Below, in pieces: positions 26,502-33,349 of a stretch of 39,348 nucleotides of DNA. The DNA is taken from contig NZ_QOIM01000039.1 in the NCBI RefSeq assembly GCF_003323735.1, positions 1 through 39,348 of the forward strand. The letters are read 5' to 3'. Source of the stretch: Streptomyces reniochalinae (GTDB lineage: Bacteria; Actinomycetota; Actinomycetes; Streptomycetales; Streptomycetaceae). The translations under genes were made by a program, and so were the position numbers. The notes beneath the pieces are model-generated. The model saw only the letters and a program-made list of their open reading frames with translations, had not been told where the DNA came from and ran no database searches. Positions within the stretch are counted from its first letter, which is position 1. Each line of letters opens with the position of its first letter.

Positions 26502-27161
26502 ATGCCCCCGAACGAGCGGCTCGCCGCCCAGCTCGCCCCCGCCACCACAGCCCTGCTCACCGTCGAATGCCAGCGCGGCGTCGTCGGCGAGGACAGCGCA
26601 CTGCCCGAACTCGCCGAGAACGCACGGGACTCGGGGGCGCTGCGACGCGTCGCACAGCTCGCCCGCGCCGCACACGGTGCCGGAGTACAGGTGCTGCACG
26701 CGATCGCAGAGCGGCGCCCGGACGGGCGGGGCTCCAGCCACAACGCACGGCTCTTCCGCGCCGCCGAGCGGCTCCCCGTGCGGCAGGAGCCCGGCTCACC
26801 CGCCGTCCAGGTCGCCGAACCCATCCCCGTCACCGAGCGTGACCTGGTGGTGCGGCGGCTGCACGGCCTCTCGCCGCTCGCGGGCACGGAGGCCGACGCA
26901 CTACTGCGGAACCTGGGGATCCGGACACTCGTCGTCACAGGCGTCTCGGCGAACGTCGCCGTGCCCAACGCGGTCTTCGACGCCGTCAACCTCGGCTACA
27001 CCGCCGTGGTCCCCGCCGACGCCATCGCGGGCGTACCCGCCGACTACACGCCCGCCATGGTCAGGCACACCCTCGCCCTCGTCGCGACGGTCACCACGGC
27101 GGACGCGGTCCGCGACTGCTGGGACCCCGCGTCCACCGGCGTCACGGACCCGCCCCCGTGA
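26502..27161 (+). CDS. Isochorismatase-fold (cysteine hydrolase) protein, catalytic triad not conserved
   Basis: 219 residues from ATG 26502 with AGGAGAGGGGA upstream. The Rossmann-like fold of the isochorismatase superfamily is clear: TALLTVECQRG (about 16-26), VVRRLHGLSPLAGTEADALLRNLGIRTLVVTGVSANVAVPNAV in segments, and GYTAVVPADAIAGVP. The usual Asp-Lys-Cys triad is changed: Asp to Glu22, Lys to Arg118 and the nucleophile Cys to Ala153. It therefore should not work as a classic cysteine hydrolase. I recall close actinobacterial relatives with the same changes, so this looks like a distinct subfamily rather than a decayed gene. Function unknown. Confidence 0.85.
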   Translation: MPPNERLAAQLAPATTALLTVECQRGVVGEDSALPELAENARDSGALRRVAQLARAAHGAGVQVLHAIAERRPDGRGSSHNARLFRAAERLPVRQEPGSPAVQVAEPIPVTERDLVVRRLHGLSPLAGTEADALLRNLGIRTLVVTGVSANVAVPNAVFDAVNLGYTAVVPADAIAGVPADYTPAMVRHTLALVATVTTADAVRDCWDPASTGVTDPPP

Positions 27162-27356
27162 TCACTGCGAAGGCCCCGGCCGGACGGGAGAGTGCCGGAC
27201 CGGGACGGTACCCTGGCCCCAGCGGTGGTCTCCGGCCGCCGCGACGGCGGTGGGGCCCGCCGTAACCGAACCGCGGCGAGGGCGCCGCCAACGGTCCCTA
27301 CTTGCGCACGCGCACGCCCGCCTGCCCAGGCGTGCCCGACGAGTAGGAGAGGACAG

Positions 27357-27851
27357 ATGGCCGAACACGGCCGAGCCCCGGACCCCGTGCCGCACGAACC
27401 CGTCGACCCCGATGTCGACCTGCACGTCCCCGCCCAGCGCGACGAGCTGCGCCGGCGACACGCCCCCGTCGTGGCCGCCGTCTCCCTCGGCGGCGGAATC
27501 GGGGCCGCCGCCCGCTACGGAGCCTCCCTGCTGTGGCCGACACAGGCCGGGACCTTCCCGTGGACGACGCTGCTGGTCAACGTCACCGGCTGCGCGATCA
27601 TCGGCCTGTTCATGGTCGTCCTCACGGAGCTGTGGACAGCCCACCGGCTCGTGCGGCCGTTCTTCGGCACCGGCGTACTCGGCGGCTTCACGACGTTCTC
27701 CACCTACGCCACCGACATCCAGCGCCTCGTCGAGGAGGGCAGCCCCCGCACGGCCCTCGCCTATCTCGGGCTCACGGCGGCCGGGGCCCTGGCAGCCGTG
27801 TGGGCGGCGGCGGCGCTGACGCGACGGGTCCTCGCGTGGGGGCAGCGGTGA
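27357..27851 (+). CDS. crcB: Fluoride ion channel FluC/CrcB (first of a pair)
   Basis: 164 residues from ATG 27357, after AGGAGAGGA. An acidic cytoplasmic tail of about 40 residues precedes four membrane segments. Family motifs are GGGIGAAARYGAS (about 43-55), TLLVNVTGCAIIGLF (about 69-83), and GVLGGFTTFSTYATDIQRL (about 102-120), which holds the phenylalanine-box and the break in helix 3. Fluc proteins are dual-topology dimeric F- channels. The long N-terminal tail is unusual for the family. The 195-nt leader is GC-rich; I could not recognise a fluoride riboswitch there. Followed 49 nt later by a second family member. Confidence 0.92.
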   Translation: MAEHGRAPDPVPHEPVDPDVDLHVPAQRDELRRRHAPVVAAVSLGGGIGAAARYGASLLWPTQAGTFPWTTLLVNVTGCAIIGLFMVVLTELWTAHRLVRPFFGTGVLGGFTTFSTYATDIQRLVEEGSPRTALAYLGLTAAGALAAVWAAAALTRRVLAWGQR

Positions 27852-27900
27852 GGCGCGCGGCCCGCGGTCCGGTCGCCCGACCACGAAGGGGAGGTCCGCG

Positions 27901-28275
27901 GTGAACTGGCTGCTCGTGATCGTCGGGGCGATGGCCGGCGCACCTCTGCGGTATCTGACGGACCGCGCGGTGCAGTCCCGGCACGACACCGTCTTCCCCT
28001 GGGGCACCTTCACCGTCAACGTCGCGGGGAGCCTGCTCATGGGCCTGATCACCGGCGCCGCCACCGCCGGGGCGGCCTCCACGCAGACCCGACTGCTCCT
28101 GGGCACCGGGCTGTGCGGAGCGCTCACCACCTACTCCACCTTCTCCTACGAGACCCTGCGCCTCGCGGAGAACGGGGACCGGTTCTTCGCCGCCGCCAAC
28201 GTCGCTGTCGGCATCGCTGCCGGTCTCGGAGCGGCCCTCACCGGAGCCGCCCTCGCCCATGCCATGTGGGGGTGA
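27901..28275 (+). CDS. crcB: Fluoride ion channel FluC/CrcB (second of a pair)
   Basis: 124 residues, the standard Fluc length, from GTG 27901 with GGGGAGG upstream. Motifs are GAMAGAPLRYLTDRAV (9-24), TFTVNVAGSLLMGLI (about 37-51) and GLCGALTTYSTFSYETLRL (about 70-88). One Phe-box position is Tyr (TTYSTFSYE instead of TTFSTFS). Tandem crcB genes can form hetero-oligomers or act side by side; here one copy carries an N-terminal tail and the other does not, which would allow fixed orientation. That last point is inference. Confidence 0.93.
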   Translation: MNWLLVIVGAMAGAPLRYLTDRAVQSRHDTVFPWGTFTVNVAGSLLMGLITGAATAGAASTQTRLLLGTGLCGALTTYSTFSYETLRLAENGDRFFAAANVAVGIAAGLGAALTGAALAHAMWG

Positions 28276-28367
28276 GGCCGCCATGCCATGGGGGCATGAG
28301 TCCGCACGCTCGGAAACTCTTACGCAACGGTAGAGTTGCGTGCCTCTGCGGCGTCCGCGAATCCGGT

Positions 28368-28787
28368 TCAGCCGCGGTTGTCGGCGTCGGCGTCGGCGTC
28401 GAGGCGGCGGCGCAGGGTGGCGGCGAAGTCCTGGGCCATCTCCAGCCGGGCCCGCAGTGTCTCGCACCGGGCGTCGGCGACCTTGCGGAACGAGTCGAGG
28501 CGCTCCCGCAGGCGTTCGCGCTCCCCGCCCGTGGCCGGATCACGGGTGTCGGCGATCCTGTCGGTGATCTTCAGCAAGTCCCGCATCTCCTCCAGGGAGA
28601 AACCCAGCGGCTTCATCCGCCGGATCACCATCAGGCGCTCCACGTCGCCCTCCGTATAGAGCCGGAAGCCGCCCTTGCTCCGGGCCGACGGGATGACGAG
28701 GGCGACCTCCTCGTAGTGACGGATGGTGCGCAGCGACAAACCGGTCCTCTCGGCGACCTCACCGATCTGCATCCGCCGCTCACCCAT
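28368..28787 (-). CDS. MerR-family transcriptional regulator
   Basis: 139 residues. The N-terminal MerR HTH (MQIGEVAERTGLSLRTIRHYEEVALVIPSARSKGGFRLYTEGDVERL in order, about 6-52) is followed by the RRMKPLGFSLEEMRDLL dimerisation start and a long coiled-coil helix (85-130). There are no effector cysteines: the only Cys is C107, so metal or redox sensing as in MerR/SoxR is unlikely. It is divergent from the SulP transporter gene, with a MerR-type dyad in the gap, and is probably its regulator. ATG at 28787; a second ATG at 28772 (MQIGEV) is a possible start. Confidence 0.88.
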   Translation of the reverse strand: MGERRMQIGEVAERTGLSLRTIRHYEEVALVIPSARSKGGFRLYTEGDVERLMVIRRMKPLGFSLEEMRDLLKITDRIADTRDPATGGERERLRERLDSFRKVADARCETLRARLEMAQDFAATLRRRLDADADADNRG

Positions 28788-28927
28788 CGCCCTGTCTTCT
28801 CCTTCTTTCAGCCGCCTGGCCGTGGAACCGTGGTCGAATCCGTGGTGGAACCGTGCCGCGGGGCACGGTCTCCGTGAGCCGGGCGGCCGTACGGCCAGGT
28901 GCGGCCCTCGGCCCCGATCCTCCCGGC

Positions 28928-28957
28928 TCGAACCCTGCCCTCACGTCAGGGTAGAGT
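28928..28957 (+). promoter_or_regulatory. Candidate MerR-type promoter between merR and sulP
   Basis: A -35-like TCGAAC (28928-28933) and -10 TAGAGT (28952-28957) are separated by 18 nt. The inverted repeat accctg-N9-cagggt (28932-28952) is centred in the spacer, the geometry of MerR-controlled promoters. It points towards the SulP gene but lies about 270 nt upstream of its start. Confidence 0.45.
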
Positions 28958-29150
28958 GTCCACACGTTCGCCCCCGCCGCCGAGTGCGCCGTGGAGGCGT
29001 TCGCGCCGTGGCGAGCCCGGGCCGGGCCCGGCGGCGCCGAGTCCCGTGGGCAATGATGCCCGATCGGCAACCGCCCGGTTGCCGCGATGGCCCGGTGAGG
29101 CCCCCGCCCAGGCGGGCCCGCCGAGTCGGTTTCCTCCCTTGCGGAGCCAG

Positions 29151-29190
29151 TACGACGCGTGTGCGTCGGCACATACGACGCGTGTGCGTC
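29151..29190 (+). repeat. 17-bp direct repeats upstream of sulP
   Basis: tacgacgcgtgtgcgtc occurs twice, at 29151-29167 and 29174-29190, with a 23-nt period. This lies 38 nt before the SulP start codon, in the long leader. They could be regulator sites or a recent duplication. The rest of the 440-bp merR-sulP gap shows no gene. Confidence 0.9.
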
Positions 29191-29227
29191 CGCGGCACGG
29201 ACGTCACGCCCGAGCAGAAACGGTCGC

Positions 29228-30727
29228 ATGTCCTCACCGCTGTCCGCAGCCGCCAAGCTGCGCCTGTCCAAGCCCGAATGGCTGGCGTCCGGCCAGGTGC
29301 TGCGCACCGAGGTGCTGGGGGGCCTGGTGGTCGCCCTCGCGCTCATCCCGGAGGCGATCTCCTTCTCGATCATCGCAGGGGTCGATCCGAAGGTCGGCCT
29401 GTACGCGGCCTGCACCATGGCCGTGGTGATCTCCTTCGTCGGCGGCCGCAAGGCCATGATCTCCGCGGCGACGGGAGCGGTCGCCCTCGTCGTGGCACCG
29501 CTCAACCAGGAGTACGGGCTCGGCTATCTGATCGCCACCGTCCTCCTCGGCGGCGCCTTCCAAGTGCTACTCGGCTCGCTCGGCGTCGCCAAGCTGATGC
29601 GCTTCGTCCCCCGCAGCGTCATGGTGGGGTTCGTCAACGCGCTGGCCATCATGATCTTCATGGCGCAGGTGCCGGAGATGAGCGACGTGCCGTGGCCGGT
29701 CTACCCGCTGATCGCCGGGGGCCTGGGGCTGATGATCCTCTTTCCGAGGCTGACCACGGTGATCCCGGCGCCGCTGGTCTCGATCGTCACCCTCACCCTC
29801 GTCACGATCGCCGCCGGCATCGCCGTTCCCACCGTGGGCGACAAGGGCAAGCTCCCCAGCTCCCTGCCGGTCCCCGGCATCCCCGACGTGCCGTTCACGC
29901 TGCACACGCTGACCGTCATCGCCCCCTACGCACTCGCGTTCGCGCTGGTCGGGCTCATGGAGTCGCTGATGACGGCCAAGCTGGTCGACGACATCACCGA
30001 CACGCACTCGGACAAGACCCGCGAGTCGATCGGACAGGGCGTCGCCAACATCGTCACGGGCTTCTTCGGCGGCATGGGCGGCTGCGCCATGATCGGCCAG
30101 ACCATGATCAACGTAAAGACGGCCGGATCCCGCACGCGCCTGTCCACCTTCCTTGCCGGCGCCTTCCTGCTCGTGCTGTGCATCGTCTTCGGCCCCGTCG
30201 TCTCCGACATCCCCATGGCCGCCCTCGTCGCCGTGATGATCCTGGTCTCGGTCGGTACCTTCGACTGGCACTCCGTCCGGCCGAAGACGCTCAGGCGGAT
30301 GCCGGTGGGGGAGATCGCGGTCATGGCGATCACCGTGATCGTCGTGGTCGCCACCGGGAACCTCGCCATCGGCGTCGTCGTCGGCTCGGTCACCGCCATG
30401 GTGATCTTCGCCAAGCGCGTCGCCCACCTCGCCGAGGTCTCAGGCGTGGTCGACCCGGAGGGTGAGCAGGTCGTCTACGCCGTCACCGGCGAGTTGTTCT
30501 TCGCCTCCTCCAACGACCTCATCCACCAGTTCGACTACAGGGGTGACCCTGACGACGTCGTCATCGACTTCTCCGACGCCCACATCTGGGACGCCTCTTC
30601 CGTGGCCGCGCTGGACGCGGTGGAGACCAAGTACGCGGAGCGCGGGAAGAAGGTCACCCTTATCGGCCTGAACGCGCCCAGCGCCGACATGCGCCGCCGT
30701 CTGGCAGGACTGACCGACAGCCACTGA
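29228..30727 (+). CDS. SulP-family inorganic anion transporter with STAS domain
   Basis: 499 residues from ATG 29228; an upstream GTG at 29159 runs through the direct repeats. About 10-12 membrane segments fill residues 25-385, with the family signatures GGLVVALALIPEAISFSIIAGVDPKVGLYAA in the first helices and MIGQTMINVKTAGSRTRLSTF (about 299-319). Residues 395-495 are a cytoplasmic STAS domain (VYAVTGELFFASSNDLI, DFSDAHIWDASSVAALDAVE). The transported ion may be sulfate, bicarbonate or another anion; no carbonic anhydrase or sulfate genes adjoin. Probably under the divergent MerR regulator. Confidence 0.93.
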   Translation: MSSPLSAAAKLRLSKPEWLASGQVLRTEVLGGLVVALALIPEAISFSIIAGVDPKVGLYAACTMAVVISFVGGRKAMISAATGAVALVVAPLNQEYGLGYLIATVLLGGAFQVLLGSLGVAKLMRFVPRSVMVGFVNALAIMIFMAQVPEMSDVPWPVYPLIAGGLGLMILFPRLTTVIPAPLVSIVTLTLVTIAAGIAVPTVGDKGKLPSSLPVPGIPDVPFTLHTLTVIAPYALAFALVGLMESLMTAKLVDDITDTHSDKTRESIGQGVANIVTGFFGGMGGCAMIGQTMINVKTAGSRTRLSTFLAGAFLLVLCIVFGPVVSDIPMAALVAVMILVSVGTFDWHSVRPKTLRRMPVGEIAVMAITVIVVVATGNLAIGVVVGSVTAMVIFAKRVAHLAEVSGVVDPEGEQVVYAVTGELFFASSNDLIHQFDYRGDPDDVVIDFSDAHIWDASSVAALDAVETKYAERGKKVTLIGLNAPSADMRRRLAGLTDSH

Positions 30728-30775
30728 CACAGGTCCGTTCGGGGCGATCACTGATACAGGTCGGTTCGGGGGCGA
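30722..30775 (+). repeat. 27-bp imperfect tandem repeat at the sulP stop codon
   Basis: Two copies of a unit beginning cactgacacaggtccgttc / cactgatacaggtcggttc lie end to end; the first contains the SulP stop codon and the second is extra-genic. Differences are few, so the duplication looks recent. Confidence 0.85.
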
Positions 30776-30909
30776 CAGCCACCGACCGACACGGCCGGAA
30801 CTTCCGGGAGTGTGCGAGGTCACGGTCGCGCGACATGCGGCGGGGAAGCGGTGCTCTCCCGGCGCCGGGCGGTGCGCGGGCCGACCCGCACGGCGCGCCG
30901 ACGCCCGCC

Positions 30910-30939
30910 GTGACCGGCTGCTTTGGCCGAGGCCAGAAT
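30910..30939 (+). promoter_or_regulatory. Promoter of the GNAT gene, leaderless type
   Basis: GTGACC (30910-30915) and CAGAAT (30934-30939) are 18 nt apart; the ATG at 30946 is 6 nt after the -10. No Shine-Dalgarno is visible. Confidence 0.5.
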
Positions 30940-30945
30940 GGGGGC

Positions 30946-31455
30946 ATGTCCAAGACGAGCCCGGCGGTGCGCATCGCCCCGCTGACCGGCGCGCACGCCG
31001 AGGAGGTACTGGCCATCTACCAGGCCGGTATCGACGAGGGCGACGCCACGTTCGAGACGGTGGCACCGGCCTGGCGGGAGTTCGATGCGGCGAAGCTGCC
31101 CGGGCACCGCTTCGTCGCGCTGGACGAGGACGCCTCCGTGCTCGGCTGGGTCGCCGCGACGACGGTCTCCGACCGCCGCGCGTACGCCGGCGTGGTCGAG
31201 CACTCCGTCTACGTCGGTGCGGCCGCCCGCGGCCGTGGCATCGCCTCCGCGCTGCTCGAAGCGCTGGTCAACTCCACGGAGGGGGCCGGGATCTGGACCG
31301 TCCAGTCCGGCATCTTCCCGGAGAACACCGCAAGCCTCGCCGTCCATCGGCGCGCCGGTTTCCGGGTCGTCGGCACCCGGGAGCGCATGGGCCGCCACCG
31401 CGGACGCTGGCGCGATGTCGTCCTCGTCGAACGCCGCAGCCCGGTCGTCGCCTGA
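30946..31455 (+). CDS. GNAT acetyltransferase, phosphinothricin N-acetyltransferase-like
   Basis: 169 residues from ATG 30946. The GNAT fold is complete: VRIAPLTGAHAEEVLAIYQAGIDEGDATFET (N-terminus), HSVYVGAAARGRGIASALLEALV (about 87-109) with the acetyl-CoA loop RGRGIA, and GIFPENTASLAVHRRAGFRVVGTRERMG (about 124-151). The start (IYQAGIDEGDATFET) and the FPEN motif match PAT/bar-like enzymes that acetylate phosphinothricin or, in housekeeping versions, amino acids such as methionine sulfone or sulfoximine. No phosphinothricin cluster is present, so a general detoxification role is more likely. It appears leaderless. Confidence 0.9.
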   Translation: MSKTSPAVRIAPLTGAHAEEVLAIYQAGIDEGDATFETVAPAWREFDAAKLPGHRFVALDEDASVLGWVAATTVSDRRAYAGVVEHSVYVGAAARGRGIASALLEALVNSTEGAGIWTVQSGIFPENTASLAVHRRAGFRVVGTRERMGRHRGRWRDVVLVERRSPVVA

Positions 31456-31542
31456 TCCGACGTCACCCACCGCGCGTCCCCGGAAGGTGTTCCCGGAGGT
31501 GTCTTCCCGGACGTGTTTCCCCCGGAAAGGAACCCTGCCGCT

Positions 31543-31878
31543 GTGCTCGTTGCCCGTTCAGTCGCCCTGTTCGCCGTGGCCGCCCTGTTCGAGATCGGGG
31601 GTGCCTGGCTGGTCTGGCAGGGCGTCCGTGAGCACAAGGGCTGGGTGTGGATCGGTGCCGGCGTCGTCGCGCTCGGCCTCTACGGCTTCGTGGCGACCCT
31701 CCAGCCCGACGCCGACTTCGGGCGCATCCTCGCCGCCTACGGGGGGATCTTCGTGGCCGGGTCGCTCGCCTGGGGCATGGTCGCCGACGGATACCGGCCC
31801 GACCGCTTCGACGTCATCGGTGCCCTCGTGTGCCTCGCGGGGATGGCCCTCATCATGTACGCGCCGCGCGGCCGTTGA
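31543..31878 (+). CDS. YnfA/UPF0060 family membrane protein
   Basis: 111 residues from GTG 31543 (RBS GAAAGGAA). Four membrane segments and the family motifs FEIGGAWLVWQGVREHKGW (about 16-34), YGFVATLQPDADFGRILAAYGGIFVAGSLAWG (about 46-77) and GYRPDRFDVIGALVCLAGMALI match YnfA, an SMR-like small transporter family. Members have been proposed as multidrug or cation exporters, with limited proof. TTG or ATG starts further upstream at 31513 would add a ten-residue tail. It is the last recognisable gene before the gene-poor stretch. Confidence 0.92.
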   Translation: MLVARSVALFAVAALFEIGGAWLVWQGVREHKGWVWIGAGVVALGLYGFVATLQPDADFGRILAAYGGIFVAGSLAWGMVADGYRPDRFDVIGALVCLAGMALIMYAPRGR

Positions 31879-31916
31879 CGGTGCGCCGCCTTACCGACGG
31901 TGCGCCGCCTTACCGA
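31879..31916 (+). repeat. 19-bp tandem duplication after ynfA
   Basis: cggtgcgccgccttaccga occurs twice head to tail right after the YnfA stop, followed by a partial third copy (gggtgcgacggcgcc). Confidence 0.9.
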
Positions 31917-32030
31917 GGGTGCGACGGCGCCCTTTCGGACTCCTTGACGGCCGAGGACCAGGCATGGGGCGCGACGCTTCCGCGCTGGGGCGCAAGGGCG
32001 CGTGGAATGACCTTTGGGTAATGCAACACG

Positions 32031-32066
32031 CGAGGAGAACGGCTGAAATACACGAGGAGAACGGCT
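32031..32066 (+). repeat. Two 14-bp direct repeats
   Basis: cgaggagaacggct is found at 32031-32044 and 32053-32066 with a 22-nt period. Each copy contains a GAGGAG resembling a Shine-Dalgarno. No gene starts after them. Confidence 0.85.
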
Positions 32067-33244
32067 TGACCACGGAGCACGCTCTGCCTTGCGAAAGCGG
32101 AGTTCCTGTTCACCTCGCGACCCCCCACGCATCAGCGGTATTCGAAATGCGTTAACCGAAGATATTCGCCCCCTAGTTCGGCTGGTGAATGCCCCCTTCT
32201 CCGGTGAGGAGGAGTCTTCGATATTTGCCGCCGCGAACCCCTGTGTCGTGCCGGCCTGCTGGGTGGGCAAAGCCAGGACGGGGCCCGGCTCCGTGCGTTC
32301 CTGAGCGCTTCGCCACTCTTCCGGATCCGCCGCCCACCGCCTGCCACGTCCGCCCGTGCGAAGGCTCAGCGGCTCCGTCGTCGGCGTCACGGCAGAGAGG
32401 CGGAGCCGGCCTGTGCACCGAGGTGTGGGTCGGTTCTCGAAGGTGTGAGGAAGGCCGGATTCGGAAGTTCCGGGGCATCGATGGCCACGGAAGCCGTCGT
32501 GTGGTTGTCGGTGCCGTAGGGGCGTCAACTCGGAAGCGGGGTTGCCGTGTGCGTATTTCGTGATAGGCGGGCGGCCCTGCCGGGAGGGTGGTGGCGGTTG
32601 CGGCCCCTGCTGATCGGAGGGAACGCCCGTGGGCGGCCAGGGCACCCCGGCCGTCACCCCGCCACCTGCACATGCCGCCCGCCCACCTGATGCCGCGCCG
32701 AGTCGCGGCCTGCGCCCCCTACGACGTCACTAGTTCAATCGCGGTACACCGGCTACCTGAGAAGGGACGTGTGATGTCGTGTCTCAGAAGCAGGGGTTGA
32801 TCGTCAGGGCGGTGCCTCGAAGCAGCCGTCGGTGGTCTGTTCCGACACTGGATGTGGCGTAAGCCGCGGCGGCCGGAGCGGGCCGCACGACCGGCGGGCC
32901 CGCGGGTTGCCTTCGGCCCGGACTCGCCGCCGCCGCACGGACCGGACGCCGATCGGCGGCGCCTTGACGATCTCAGGAGGAGGCCGGCCGCGTCGGGGGC
33001 GGTCGGTCGCCACGAACCGTCACCATTTCCCCATCGCCGCCGGTCGTGAGTCGGTCCGCCTCCTTGCGTGTGCCGCGTCCGCGGCGTCCGTGGTGCGTCA
33101 ACCGGAAGCGCCCACACAACCTGAATACGAGTTTCCGCTTTGCTGTCAACCTGGCATCTTTGACGGTTCATCTTAGGTGGTGTAGACACGTATGGAGTTC
33201 AGGGGCGGGGTGTGCAACTGTGGGGGCGCTGGGGTGCAGGCACA

Positions 33245-33273
33245 TTGAAAAATCTTGGTAAAAAGTTTATGTG
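33245..33273 (+). promoter_or_regulatory. Candidate promoter of the LAL regulator
   Basis: TTGAAA (33245-33250) is followed 17 nt later by TATGTG (33268-33273) in the most AT-rich stretch of the right half of the window, about 75 nt before the start codon. The -10 match is weak, so the call is tentative. Confidence 0.35.
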
Positions 33274-33349
33274 ACGTCCTGTGTCTTCCAGTTGAGCGCT
33301 TGGCAGCCCGCGGAGAATCGCACGCCCCCTTGAAAAAACGGGGGAAACG

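Larger units (their letters stand above)
31917..33349. other. 1.43-kb gene-poor stretch between housekeeping genes and the cluster
   Basis: No frame here has a Streptomyces-like codon bias together with a start and RBS. Open frames such as 32089-32304 and 32832-33176 show no recognisable protein. It contains 14-bp direct repeats at 32031-32066, and at 32727-32780 a promoter/start-like stretch (actagttcaatcgcgg, gagaaggga, then gtgatgtcg) whose frame closes after 8 codons; another frame from there (GTG at 32777) runs 27 codons. This looks like a leftover upstream region of a lost gene. The last 100 bp are the likely LAL promoter. Confidence 0.55.

Noticed and set aside
27162..27356. Fluoride riboswitch upstream of the FluC pair
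   Set aside because: I looked for the conserved ggcgatgg, aacc-gcc and ctgatgactcctac elements and could not assemble them; only gtccctac at 27295-27302 is vaguely similar.
30946..31455. Phosphinothricin/bialaphos self-resistance gene
   Set aside because: The enzyme is PAT-like, but no bialaphos biosynthetic gene is in the window, and such acetyltransferases are widespread in Streptomyces.
31879..32066. CRISPR array suggested by several short repeats
   Set aside because: The repeats differ in sequence and length, have no regular spacers, and no cas genes are nearby.
31917..33349. Insertion sequence or transposase remnant at the cluster boundary
   Set aside because: I saw no terminal inverted repeats, target duplication or transposase-like peptide in any frame.
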